DNA of 17,265 bases, from positions 1 through 17,265 of the forward strand of contig CALBDV010000829.1 of assembly GCA_937927565.1 (NCBI GenBank), written 5' to 3'. The translations under genes were made by a program, and so were the position numbers. The notes under the pieces were generated by a model. It had not been told where the DNA came from and searched no databases. It saw only the letters and a program-made list of their open reading frames with translations. The DNA comes from an uncultured Holophagales bacterium (GTDB lineage: Bacteria; Acidobacteriota; Thermoanaerobaculia; UBA5066). Positions 1 to 7,206 of this stretch are shown piece after piece; position 1 is the first letter of the stretch; every line of letters starts with the position of its first letter.

Positions 1-478
1 TCAGCTTGACCGCCTTCTCGATGTAGGTCGAGAGCCGGCGCAGGATGGTGTCCAGGATGCCGCCCGCCTCGCCGGCGGCGATCATGTTGACGAAGAGGTC
101 GTCGAAGGCGCGCGGGTGCTTCCGGAGCGAATCGGCCAGCGAGGAGCCCGACTCCACGTCCTGCCGGACGGCGAGGATGATCCGCTGGAACGCCTTGTCG
201 TCCTGCTGCGTCCCGAGGATCTCGAGGCACTGCACGAGGGGAAGGCCCGCGTCGATCATGACGGAGAACTGCCGCGTGAAGATGGCGAGCCTCTTGGCAG
301 AGACCTTTCCCGCGCCGAACTTCGGGACGGCGAATTCCTTGCCGCGCTCCTTGACGGACGCGACCTCGATGGACCGCCTCCTCAGGTCGGCGATGACGAG
401 GTCTTTCGAGTCGGCCGTCAGGACCCCTCCGGTCATGACTCCCTGACGGGTCTTCCCCTTCCAGACGAACTGGGCCAT
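1..478 (-). CDS. pilC: PilC, type IV pilus inner-membrane platform protein (3' part outside window)
   Basis: This is the N-terminal 159 residues of a T2SSF/PilC-family polytopic membrane protein, the platform on which PilB and PilT act. The protein begins MAQFVWKGKTRQG, the usual PilC opening, and continues into the first T2SSF cytoplasmic domain (FTRQFSVMIDAGLPLVQCLEIL, with AAGEAGGILDTILRRLSTYIEK near the window edge). The reading frame is open to base 2 and leaves the window before the first membrane segment. The ATG at 478 is preceded by a strong ribosome binding site, GGAAGGAAG, at 483-491 with 4-nt spacing. It lies 21 bp downstream of the pilT stop, so pilB-pilT-pilC form the usual gene order. 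A second, more diverged family member is at 11536-12777. The family assignment is secure; the pilus rather than T2SS label rests on its pilT neighbour. Confidence 0.93.
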   Translation of the reverse strand, partial: MAQFVWKGKTRQGVMTGGVLTADSKDLVIADLRRRSIEVASVKERGKEFAVPKFGAGKVSAKRLAIFTRQFSVMIDAGLPLVQCLEILGTQQDDKAFQRIILAVRQDVESGSSLADSLRKHPRAFDDLFVNMIAAGEAGGILDTILRRLSTYIEKAVKL

Positions 479-499
479 CTTTCTTCCTTCCGGTGAGCG

Positions 500-1630
500 T
501 CAGGGGCGCCTGGTGGCGGCGCCGGCTGCCGATGCCGCCGGCGGCGGCTGTCCCACGATGCCCACGCCGCGGGCGATCATCTCGGAAAGCTCGTCCGGCA
601 GGGAAGACGTCGATATCGCGAGCTCCTGCGAGATGACACGGCGGTGGACGAGCGTTGCGAGCGCCTGGTTGAACGTCTGCATCCCGTACTTGTTCTGCCC
701 GGTCTGCATCATCGAGTAGATCTGGTGGAGCTTGTCCTCGCGGATGAGGTTCCGGATCGCGGGGGTCGGGATGAGGATCTCCATCGCGAGGCACCGCCCC
801 TTCCCCGACGACTTCGGCAGCAGCGTCTGACAGAGGATTCCCTCCAGGACGAAGGAGAGCTGCGCCCGGACCTGCGACTGCTGGCTGGCGGGGAAGGCGT
901 CGATGATCCGGTTCATCGTCTGGACGGCGCTGTTCGTGTGGAGCGTGGCGAACGTGAGGTGGCCCGTCTCGGCGATCCGGAGGGCGGCCTCCATCGTCTC
1001 GAGGTCGCGCATCTCGCCGACGAGGACGACGTCGGGGTCTTCGCGGAGGACCGCGCGGAGCGCGTTCGGGAACGAGTGCGTGTCGGCGTGCAGCTCGCGC
1101 TGGTTGACGATGCAGCGCTTGTGGGTGTGGAGGAACTCGATCGGGTCCTCGATCGTGACGATGTGCTTGGCCTGCTCGCGGTTGACCTTGTCGACCATCG
1201 TCGCGAGGGTCGTCGACTTGCCGGAGCCGGTGGGCCCGGTCACGAGGACGAGGCCGCGGGGCCGGTTGCAGAGCCCCTCGACGACGGTCGGGACGCCGAG
1301 CTCCTTGAAGCCGAGGATCTCGTAGGGGATCTGCCGGAAGACGGCCGAGACGGCGCCGCGCTGCATGAAGACGTTGCCGCGGAACCGCGCGAGGCCCTTG
1401 ACCCCGAAGGAGAGGTCGAGCTCGAGGTTCTCCTCGAACCGGTGCTTCTGGACGTCGGTCAGGATCGAGTAGCAGAGCTGCTTCGTCTCCGGGACGGTCA
1501 GCGGGGGGTAGTCGAGCGGCTGGATATCGCCGTGGACCCGGACCATCGGCGGAGAATTCGTCGTGATGTGGAGGTCGGAGCCGCCGCGCTCGACGAGAGT
1601 CTTCAGAAGCTGGTGCAGCGTGACTGCCAT
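500..1630 (-). CDS. pilT: PilT, type IV pilus retraction ATPase
   Basis: This is a hexameric cytoplasmic ATPase that powers pilus retraction and twitching motility. The 376-residue protein has the PilT N-terminal PAS-like region (GGSDLHI at 16-22), Walker A GPTGSGKS at 132-139, an Asp box TIEDPIE at 159-165, Walker B VVLVGEMRD at 201-209 and a His box TGHLTFATLHT at 222-232. The PilT-diagnostic AIRNLIRE sits at 291-298, which separates it from PilB/GspE. It lacks the tetracysteine zinc site of PilB, as expected. The C-terminus (361-376) is a short Pro/Ala-rich tail that is probably disordered. The ATG at 1628-1630 is preceded by a G-rich AGGGGGA ribosome binding site. A -10-like TATGAT lies 30 bp upstream, so it may have its own promoter as well as read-through from pilB. 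Confidence 0.97.
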   Translation of the reverse strand: MAVTLHQLLKTLVERGGSDLHITTNSPPMVRVHGDIQPLDYPPLTVPETKQLCYSILTDVQKHRFEENLELDLSFGVKGLARFRGNVFMQRGAVSAVFRQIPYEILGFKELGVPTVVEGLCNRPRGLVLVTGPTGSGKSTTLATMVDKVNREQAKHIVTIEDPIEFLHTHKRCIVNQRELHADTHSFPNALRAVLREDPDVVLVGEMRDLETMEAALRIAETGHLTFATLHTNSAVQTMNRIIDAFPASQQSQVRAQLSFVLEGILCQTLLPKSSGKGRCLAMEILIPTPAIRNLIREDKLHQIYSMMQTGQNKYGMQTFNQALATLVHRRVISQELAISTSSLPDELSEMIARGVGIVGQPPPAASAAGAATRRP

Positions 1631-1659
1631 CGGGTCCCCCTGTGACGAAGCTGTCCCGA

Positions 1660-1665
1660 ATCATA
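1660..1665 (-). promoter_or_regulatory. Possible -10 element for pilT
   Basis: The minus strand reads TATGAT here, five of six matches to the sigma-70 -10 consensus, within an otherwise GC-rich 102-bp gap between pilB and pilT. Start of transcription would fall near 1653, giving a leader of about 23 nt that carries the pilT ribosome binding site. I see no convincing -35 box at 16-18 bp upstream. The assignment is tentative. Confidence 0.3.
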
Positions 1666-1703
1666 CCCCAGCGGGTGCCGGCTCCACCCTTCCGGGGGGC
1701 GCC

Positions 1704-1727
1704 GGGGAACCCGGACGAGGGTTCCCC
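1704..1727 (-). terminator. Strong hairpin after pilB (terminator-like or mRNA-processing)
   Basis: A perfect 9-bp inverted repeat, GGGGAACCC and GGGTTCCCC, is separated by a 6-nt loop and starts 5 bp after the pilB stop codon on the minus strand. No T-run follows on the minus strand (the next bases are GGCGCCCCCC), so it is not a textbook intrinsic terminator. It could instead attenuate read-through or protect the 3' end of pilB mRNA, lowering pilT and pilC expression relative to pilB. Confidence 0.5.
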
Positions 1728-1732
1728 TCAAT

Positions 1733-3460
1733 TCACAGGACCGTTTCGCGGACGACTTCCTCGATCGTCGTCAGGCCGTCCTTGATCTTCGCCAGGCCGG
1801 AGCCGCGGAGGGTGACCATTCCCTCCTCGACCCCCTTCCGCTTGATCTCCAGGGACGAGGAGCCGGAGAGGATCATCTCCTTGATCTCCTCCGAGATCTC
1901 CAGGACCTCGACGAGGGCGACGCGCCCCTTCAGGCCGCTGCCGTTGCAGCGCTCGCACCCCTTCCCCTTCATGACCTGGACCGTCTTCGACTCCTCCGGG
2001 GTGAAGCCGAGCTGGATCAGGACCTGGGGCGGAACGTCGGTCGGGACCTTGCAGTTGGCGCAGACGCGGCGGATCAGCCGCTGGGCGGCGATGAGGACGA
2101 CCGACGTGGCGACGAGGTACGGCTCGATGCCCATGTTCATGAGCCGGTTGATCGTCGAGGGGGCGTCGTTCGTGTGGAGGGTGGAGAGGACGAGGTGGCC
2201 GGTCAGGGAGGCCTTGACGGCGATCTCGGCCGTCTCGAAGTCCCGGATCTCGCCGACGAGGATGATGTTCGGGTCCTGCCGCAGGAAGGAGCGGAGGGCC
2301 GCCGCGAAGTTCAGGCCGATCGAGTCCTTCATCTGCACCTGGTTGATGCCGGGCAGGTTGAACTCGACCGGGTCCTCGGCCGTCATGATGTTCGTGTCGG
2401 GCGTGTTGATCCGCGAGAGGGCGGAGTAGAGGGTGTTCGTCTTCCCCGACCCCGTCGGCCCGGTCACCAGGACCATTCCCCACGGGCGGAGGATCGCCTT
2501 CTCGAACTTCTGGAGGCTCGACCGCTCGAAGCCCAGCTTCGTCATGTCGAGCATCAGGTTGTCCTTGTCGAGGAGACGGCAGACGATCTTCTCGCCGAAG
2601 AGGGTCGGCAGGACGCTGACGCGGTAGTCGAGCTCCTTCACCTTCCCGGCGAGCTTCATCTTGATCTTGATGCGCCCGTCCTGCGGGAGGCGCTTCTCGG
2701 CGATGTCGAGCTTGGCGAGGATCTTGATGCGCGAGGCGATCGCTTCCTTGAGCTTGCTCGGAGGGTTCATCACCTCCGCCAGCTGGCCGTCCACCCGGTA
2801 GCGGACGCGGTACTCCTTCTCGTAGGGCTCGATGTGGATGTCGGAGGCGCCGCGCTTGATGGCGTCCGTCAGGATGATGTTGACGAGCCGGACGACGGGA
2901 GCCTCTTCGCCTTCCTCGACGAGCTTCTCGAGGTCGATGGCGTCCTGCTCTTCCTCGTCCACGACCTCGAGCGAGGTGTCGGAGGCGTCGACGGCCGACA
3001 TCTCCTCCATGACCTTCTTCAGCTCGAGGGCGTGCGAGGCGCCGTAGTTCCTGTCGATCGCGTGCTGGAGGGCGATCTCGGAAGCGACGACCGGCTCGAC
3101 GTTGTAGCCGGTCATGAACTTCAGGTCGTCCATCGCGAAGACGTTCGTCGGGTCGGCCATCGCGATGGTCAGCGTGGCGCCCGTCTTGTTGACCGGCAGG
3201 ATGTTGTACTTGCGCGCCACGTCCGCGGGGACCAGCTTCAGGACGTTCGGGTCGATCTCGAAGTGCGTCAGGTTGATCGACGGGACGCCGAACTGCGCCG
3301 AGAGCGTCTCCGTGATGTCGTCTTCGGTGACGAAGCCGAGGCGCACGAGCGTCTCGCCCAGCTTCACCCCCGATTCCTTCTGCTGCTTGAGCGCCGCCGT
3401 CAGCTGCTCGCCGTTGATGAGCTTCGCCTTCAGGAGAAGTTCTCCGAGCTTGACCGCCAT
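1733..3460 (-). CDS. pilB: PilB, type IV pilus extension ATPase with MshEN-like N-domain
   Basis: This is the cytoplasmic ATPase that drives pilin polymerisation. The 575-residue protein opens with two tandem 24-residue motifs, KLGELLL...QLTAALKQQ (4-27) and KLGETLV...ITETLSAQ (33-56), separated by five residues. This is the layout of the MshEN c-di-GMP-binding domain, with Lys replacing Arg at both first positions and Lys13 where the first motif normally has Gly. An acidic linker follows (151-187). The ATPase core has Walker A GPTGSGKT at 334-341, Asp box AEDPVE at 361-366, Walker B IILVGEIRD at 399-407 and His box TGHLVLSTLHT at 420-430. Cys467/470/502/505 form the family's zinc site. The ATG at 3460 gives the full N-domain. 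No clear Shine-Dalgarno sequence is visible, but TATCAT lies about 10 nt upstream, so translation may be near-leaderless or coupled to the upstream gene 45 bp away. Confidence 0.96.
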   Translation of the reverse strand: MAVKLGELLLKAKLINGEQLTAALKQQKESGVKLGETLVRLGFVTEDDITETLSAQFGVPSINLTHFEIDPNVLKLVPADVARKYNILPVNKTGATLTIAMADPTNVFAMDDLKFMTGYNVEPVVASEIALQHAIDRNYGASHALELKKVMEEMSAVDASDTSLEVVDEEEQDAIDLEKLVEEGEEAPVVRLVNIILTDAIKRGASDIHIEPYEKEYRVRYRVDGQLAEVMNPPSKLKEAIASRIKILAKLDIAEKRLPQDGRIKIKMKLAGKVKELDYRVSVLPTLFGEKIVCRLLDKDNLMLDMTKLGFERSSLQKFEKAILRPWGMVLVTGPTGSGKTNTLYSALSRINTPDTNIMTAEDPVEFNLPGINQVQMKDSIGLNFAAALRSFLRQDPNIILVGEIRDFETAEIAVKASLTGHLVLSTLHTNDAPSTINRLMNMGIEPYLVATSVVLIAAQRLIRRVCANCKVPTDVPPQVLIQLGFTPEESKTVQVMKGKGCERCNGSGLKGRVALVEVLEISEEIKEMILSGSSSLEIKRKGVEEGMVTLRGSGLAKIKDGLTTIEEVVRETVL

Positions 3461-3505
3461 GGGCGCAATGATAGTCGTTCGCCCGCCTGCCGGCGGACCC
3501 CCGTC

Positions 3506-4417
3506 TCAGCGGGCGGGCGGAGCCGGGACCGGGGGGGGCGGGGGCGGGGCGGACGCTTCGCCGGTGACGCGGCTGAGGCGGGCCGTGACCGAACCGATCG
3601 GGAGGATCGTCCGGGCCATGACCGGAAGCCGGCGGGCGTCGTCGCTGAACCAGAGAAACAGCTTTCCCTTGTTCCGGTCGACGCTCGACGCCGTTGCCGG
3701 GTCGTGCATCCGGGGCTGGACCTTCAGGGCGTCGAAGACGCCGAGCTCCGTCTCCACCTTCTCCCGGCCCAGGACGGCCACCACGAGGCGGTAGATCTTG
3801 CCGCGCGAGTAGAGATCGATGCGCGTCTCCTGCCCCGGGACGAGCGGCACCGTCCGCATGAAGTAGAAGGAGGAAATCACGTCCTGGAAGCGTTCGGGGA
3901 TCGGTCCGGTTCCCCGGATGCCCTTCGCGGTCCGCCAGACGGCGACGCGGCGGGCCAGGTCGAATTCCTCGACCTCGTCGGACACGTAACGCCCTTCCCG
4001 CGCGTGTTTCTCGAATCGCACGGGGGAGAAGTCCCGGGCGTCGACCCAGGTCGCGTAGCGCGTGTCGACCGGGTAGAACCGCGAGACGTAGTCGTTCGAG
4101 ACGGCCGAGAGGCTGATGCGATGGACGGGAACGCCGTCCGGGCTCGCCTCCCGCGTCGTGGCGAGCGTCATCTCCCCTCCCTCGATCTTCAGCCAGGAAA
4201 TGGTGTAGACGAGGGTCTCCCCGACACTGAACGGGACGGTGGCAATCTCGTCCTTCGGAAGCTCCTCCCTGCCGAGGTTCGGCAGGACGTTCGCCGTGAC
4301 GGACGCGGCGAGCGGCCCGGCGAGGACGAGAGCGAGGAGGGCAGAGGCCGTCCTACGCCCCTGCCGGGGCGTCCGCCCGCTCGTCGAGGAGCGCGAGGGA
4401 GGCTTCGAGGACGACAT
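3506..4417 (-). CDS. DUF3108-type exported protein of unknown function
   Basis: This 303-residue protein has a basic N-region and a hydrophobic stretch (about residues 24-42, ALLALVLAGPLAA) consistent with a Sec signal peptide, and a likely mature beta-rich domain. The region from about 60 (PFSVGETLVYTISWLKIEGGEM) through residues YSRGKIYRLVV and KLFLWFSDDARRLPVMAR resembles DUF3108 family periplasmic proteins, whose role is not known. It ends in a Pro-rich tail (PPPPPPVPAPP). The only usable start is the ATG at 4417, because no GTG or TTG lies between it and the hydrophobic core, so the gene overlaps the 3' end of the heptosyltransferase gene by 65 nt in another frame. It is likely co-transcribed with that gene and with pilB 45 bp downstream. 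A role in envelope or LPS processing is a guess from position only. Confidence 0.8.
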   Translation of the reverse strand: MSSSKPPSRSSTSGRTPRQGRRTASALLALVLAGPLAASVTANVLPNLGREELPKDEIATVPFSVGETLVYTISWLKIEGGEMTLATTREASPDGVPVHRISLSAVSNDYVSRFYPVDTRYATWVDARDFSPVRFEKHAREGRYVSDEVEEFDLARRVAVWRTAKGIRGTGPIPERFQDVISSFYFMRTVPLVPGQETRIDLYSRGKIYRLVVAVLGREKVETELGVFDALKVQPRMHDPATASSVDRNKGKLFLWFSDDARRLPVMARTILPIGSVTARLSRVTGEASAPPPPPPVPAPPAR

Positions 4418-5378
4418 CAGCAGTCAGGCCGGGAAGGCCGGGCACCCCGGCATTGTAGGCCCCGGTCCCGTCACGCAGGATTCGGACGCGCGGTCCGACG
4501 GGGCCGAATCGCGCCGGGTCGGTCGGGCCGTAGAGCGCCACCGTCGGGGTCCCGGCGGCGGCGGCGAGGTGGGTAGGGCCCGTGTCGGCGCCGACGAAGA
4601 GCGCGGCGCGCGCAGCGAGGCGGGCCGAGGCCGCGGGCGGGCTCGGAGGCGCCAGGGAGGCCGTCCCGCCCGAATCCGCGACGATCCGGGCGGCGCGTTC
4701 ACGCTCTCCGGGTCCCCAGCGAAGGACCGGGTCGAGCCCCTTCGCCGCGAGGGCGCGGCAGAAGGCCGCGGTCTCTCCGGCGTCCCATTCCTTCGTTTCC
4801 CGCGAGGAGAAGGGCTGGAGAATCGCGAAGGGTCGGGCGGGACGAGCGGCCACCCAGTCGTCCACTTCCGGCGCTGGCCGCGCGACGAGGTGCGAGACGT
4901 CGGGAGTCCTCGGGAAGCCGGTCCTGCCGAGAACGTGCTCTGCCAGGGCGAGGCCCCGGTCGACGACGTGCGTTTCCGGAGGGACGTCGACCCGCTCGTG
5001 GGTGACGAGCGCGTTCACCCTCTCGGTCGCCGTCCGGAAACCGAAGCCGACCTTTCTCCGGGCGCGTGCGGCAAGCGTGATCCAGGCGGACTTCAGGAGC
5101 CCCTGCGCGTCGACGACGAGGTCGGGCTCGAACGCGCCCAGCGCCCGGAGGAAGGTCCGCAGCTCCGCCCGTGTCGCCTCGGAAAAGGGGCGCCTTCTCC
5201 ACGCGCGTGTCGTCGCGACGAGGACGTCGTCCACGTACGGCGCTCCCTCGACGAGCTCGGCGAGCGGCCCCTCCACCGCCCAGGCGAGGCGGTCTCCTTC
5301 TCCTCGCAGCGCTTTCGCGAGCGGAAGAGTGAAGACGACGTCGCCGAAGGAGGAGAGCCGTACGAGAAGAAACTTCAT
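4353..5378 (-). CDS. waaC: WaaC-like LPS heptosyltransferase (GT9)
   Basis: This enzyme would transfer a heptose from an ADP-heptose donor onto Kdo-lipid A or the inner core, at the cytoplasmic face of the inner membrane. The 341-residue protein starts MKFLLVRLSSFGDVVFTLP, matching the GT9 glycine-loop with the conserved Asp13 that acts as base in the E. coli enzyme. It has VVDAQGLLKSA at 88-98, typical of heptosyltransferase I, SSRETKEW at 191-198 with a candidate phosphate-binding Lys196, and the donor-site signature GADTGPTHLAAA followed by ALYGPTDPARFGP. The ATG at 5378 has no good ribosome binding site at normal spacing (GGAGAG lies about 17 nt upstream). The 3' end overlaps the downstream DUF3108-type gene. 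The GT9 family is certain. Heptosyltransferase I is preferred over II from the DAQGLLKSA motif. Genes for Kdo transfer and lipid A maturation lie nearby at 6314-9458. Confidence 0.88.
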   Translation of the reverse strand: MKFLLVRLSSFGDVVFTLPLAKALRGEGDRLAWAVEGPLAELVEGAPYVDDVLVATTRAWRRRPFSEATRAELRTFLRALGAFEPDLVVDAQGLLKSAWITLAARARRKVGFGFRTATERVNALVTHERVDVPPETHVVDRGLALAEHVLGRTGFPRTPDVSHLVARPAPEVDDWVAARPARPFAILQPFSSRETKEWDAGETAAFCRALAAKGLDPVLRWGPGERERAARIVADSGGTASLAPPSPPAASARLAARAALFVGADTGPTHLAAAAGTPTVALYGPTDPARFGPVGPRVRILRDGTGAYNAGVPGLPGLTADVVLEASLALLDERADAPAGA

Positions 5379-5404
5379 CGTCGTTTCGCTATTCTCTCCT
5401 CGTC

Positions 5405-5992
5405 ATGGTGCTCGACGCGCCGGTCCTCGTCCTGAACCGGTCGTTCGCCGCCCTCGCCCTCACGGACGCGAGACGCGGGTTCACCCTTTTCTACAAGGGG
5501 CACGTGAGGGCCGTCCTGCCCGATTTCACGACGTACGGGTGGGAGGAGTGGTGCGACATCCCCCTCCAGCCCGAGGACGTCGACGTCGTCCGGACCCCCC
5601 GAACGGTCCTCAGGATCCCGCGCGTCATCCAGCTCCTCTCCTGCGATCGTTCGCCCCGGTACGACGTCAAGTTCTCCCGTCACAACATCTACGTTCGCGA
5701 CGGCACGCGGTGCCAGTACTGCGGGAAGCGCTTCCCGACGTCGGAGCTTTCACTCGACCACGTCGTCCCTCTCTCCCGGGGCGGCATCTCGTCCTGGGAG
5801 AACGTCGTCTGCGCCTGCCTGAAGTGCAACGTGAGAAAAGGGAACCGCCTCCCGGACGAGGCCGGCATGGCTCTTCGCCGGCTCCCGGCCAGGCCCAGGG
5901 CCTCTCCTCTCGGGCTTCTCGCGCCGAGCCGGATCCACCCGGCCTGGCGGAACTTCCTCGACGTGGCGTACTGGACCATCGAGCTCGGCTAG
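5405..5992 (+). CDS. HNH endonuclease family protein
   Basis: This 195-residue protein has a C-terminal HNH nuclease fold: a zinc knuckle C103-x2-C106, the catalytic SLDHVVPLSRGG (Asp118-His119), Asn133 in SWENVV, and the second knuckle C138-x2-C141 followed by N-x2-K. The first 95 residues (VLNRSFAALALTDARRGFTL, DFTTYGWEEW) match the N-terminal module of a widespread stand-alone HNH family, COG1403-like, whose substrate is not established. The frame is complete. It starts 26 bp from the divergent waaC start, and no Shine-Dalgarno sequence precedes the ATG, so it may be leaderless. It has no restriction, toxin or phage gene beside it, so a defence role is not supported by context. The family assignment is secure; its cellular job is not. 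Confidence 0.88.
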   Translation: MVLDAPVLVLNRSFAALALTDARRGFTLFYKGHVRAVLPDFTTYGWEEWCDIPLQPEDVDVVRTPRTVLRIPRVIQLLSCDRSPRYDVKFSRHNIYVRDGTRCQYCGKRFPTSELSLDHVVPLSRGGISSWENVVCACLKCNVRKGNRLPDEAGMALRRLPARPRASPLGLLAPSRIHPAWRNFLDVAYWTIELG

Positions 5993-6264
5993 CCGGTCGC
6001 AGTCGGTCCGCCGCTCGTCGCGGTATTCGGGGCAGCCGGGGTGCACGGAATGGGGTGGCCTGTCAGGGTTCGTGCCCCTTCGGCCGTCCGTCTCTTCAGG
6101 TGTAAATCTATCTGGCGCAGAGCTTTGGGATGCGGCTTCCGAGCCTGTCGGTGGGTTGGCAGGAAGGTTGAATGGGGTAGGTCAGCCGGTGCGTGCCAGA
6201 ACGGCCCCCCACCGGCTCCGGAGGAGAGCAGGAAGTAGACGCACAATTACAGCCCGAGCTTCAG
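5993..6264 (+). other. Unassigned non-coding stretch with inverted repeats; possible structured RNA
   Basis: This part of the 321-bp gap between the HNH gene and the lpxL-like gene has no credible protein; the short frames across it are rich in Arg, Trp and Cys and lack ribosome binding sites. It is locally less GC-rich than the genes (for example TGTAAATCTATCT at 6101-6113). It holds a perfect 8-bp inverted repeat AGCCGGTG/CACCGGCT (6184-6191 with 6210-6217), an overlapping longer-range pairing TCTGGCGC with GCGTGCCAGA ends (6111-6118 with 6193-6200, one wobble) and GGGGCA/TGCCCC (6029-6034 with 6073-6078). A strong terminator follows immediately. I compared it by eye with tRNA, tmRNA, RNase P RNA, 4.5S RNA, 6S RNA and common riboswitch signatures and could not match any. 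A small RNA read rightward, or a long HNH 3' UTR, are both possible. Confidence 0.3.
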
Positions 6265-6292
6265 GAACCCCGGCCGAGAGGCCGGGGTTCTT
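6265..6292. terminator. Intrinsic terminator between convergent genes
   Basis: A perfect 11-bp stem, GAACCCCGGCC and GGCCGGGGTTC, encloses a GAGA tetraloop and is followed on the plus strand by TT and a T-rich tract (TTCTTCAGTTCAT). It lies 24 bp beyond the lpxL-like stop codon on the minus strand and 272 bp beyond the HNH stop on the plus strand. With As on one side and Ts on the other it can work in both directions, closing the lipid A operon and whatever is transcribed rightward from the HNH gene. Confidence 0.85.
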
Positions 6293-6313
6293 CAGTTCAT
6301 GGGTCCTGTGGAA

Positions 6314-7204
6314 TCAGCTGCGCCAGCGGTCGTGGAGCCAGAGCCACTGCTCCGGCGCGGCCCGCACCTGGCTTTCGACGAGAGTCGTGACGAGGGCGGT
6401 GAGCTGCTCCATCCCGCGCTCCTCCACCGGGAGGGCCGTCACGTCGAGCGGCTCGGAGTAGACGAGGCGATAGCGCCCGGGGCCGATGCGCAGGCAGACG
6501 ACGGGGAGAAAGAGCGCCCCTGTCTTTCCGGCGAGTCGCGCGATCGAAGTCGTCGTCAGGGCCGGACGACCAAAGAACGGGACGACGATCCCGTCGGGCG
6601 GGCGGGCGCGCTGATCGGCCAGGATACCGACCATTCCGCCGCCGCGGAGCGTCTTCAGGAGCGTCCGCGCCGCGTCCCGCCTGCTCACGATGCGGCATCC
6701 CGTCTTTTCGCGCATCGCCGTCAGGCGAGCGTCGAGGAGGGGGTTGTCGAGCGGGCGGGCGACGATCGTCACGGGGAAGCCCTGGGCGCCCGTCGCGAGC
6801 GCGGCCCACTCCCAGTTCCCGAGGTGAGGCGTGGAGAAGAACACTCCCCGCCCCGAGGCAGCGGCCGCGCGGGCGTGCTCGAGGCCGACGATCTCGATCC
6901 GGGAGAGAAGTCGCTCGACCGGCTCGGTTTCCGAGCGGAAGAGGTCGGCGGCCAGGCCGCCGAAGTGGGCGAAGACCGCTCGGGCCAGCCGGTCGACCTC
7001 GGCGGGGGACTTCTCGGGGAAGGCGAGCGCGAGGTTCCGGGCGACGAGCTGGCGGCGGCGGCGGTCGAGGAGCCGGTAGAGGAGGCCGACGCTCCGGCCG
7101 AGACCGTCGGCGAGGCGGAGAGGGAGGATCCGGAACAGGCTCCTGAGGACGAGGTAGGCCGCCAGCTCGACCCGGTTCCGCAGAGGGCTTCGCGTCCCTG
7201 CCAC
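6314..7204 (-). CDS. lpxL: Lipid A biosynthesis acyltransferase (LpxL/HtrB family)
   Basis: This is a membrane-associated late acyltransferase that adds a secondary acyl chain to Kdo2-lipid IVA. The 296-residue protein has an N-terminal hydrophobic/amphipathic region (12-45), the catalytic H-x4-E motif in PHLGNWE (His127, Glu132), ADQR at 196-199, VPFFGRPALTTTS near 208-220 and the C-terminal PEQWLWLHDRW at 284-294, all typical of the LpxL/LpxM/MsbB family. It starts with GTG at 7204, two bases after the lpxK stop, so translation is probably coupled. It is the last gene of waaA-lpxK-lpxL and is followed by a hairpin terminator. Which acyl chain is used, and whether it works as LpxL or LpxM, cannot be read from sequence; it is the only such gene in view. 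Confidence 0.92.
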   Translation of the reverse strand: MAGTRSPLRNRVELAAYLVLRSLFRILPLRLADGLGRSVGLLYRLLDRRRRQLVARNLALAFPEKSPAEVDRLARAVFAHFGGLAADLFRSETEPVERLLSRIEIVGLEHARAAAASGRGVFFSTPHLGNWEWAALATGAQGFPVTIVARPLDNPLLDARLTAMREKTGCRIVSRRDAARTLLKTLRGGGMVGILADQRARPPDGIVVPFFGRPALTTTSIARLAGKTGALFLPVVCLRIGPGRYRLVYSEPLDVTALPVEERGMEQLTALVTTLVESQVRAAPEQWLWLHDRWRS

Positions 7205-7206
7205 GG

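Noticed and set aside
3480..3515. CGCCCGC/GCGGGCG inverted repeat between the DUF3108-type gene and pilB
   Set aside because: Seven bases with a long 22-nt loop that runs into the DUF3108-type stop codon, and no T-run; such GC repeats arise easily at this base composition.
2174..4576. 800-codon open frame on the plus strand
   Set aside because: It is antisense to pilB and the DUF3108-type gene, with Arg/Asp/Gly/Val-rich low-complexity translation and no motifs.
6041..6090. tRNA-like T-arm around GGGTTCGTGCCCC
   Set aside because: The loop lacks the conserved A58, the stem is imperfect, and no acceptor, D or anticodon arm can be built on either side.
6041..6238. 65-codon frame in the gap after the HNH gene
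   Set aside because: GTG start without ribosome binding site and an Arg/Trp/Cys-rich product; the region looks non-coding.
6211..6240. 4.5S (SRP) RNA-like GGCTCCGGAGGAGAGCAGG
   Set aside because: Only loosely similar to the SRP domain IV loop; the conserved 5' CAGG side of the symmetric loop and the matching flanking helix are missing.
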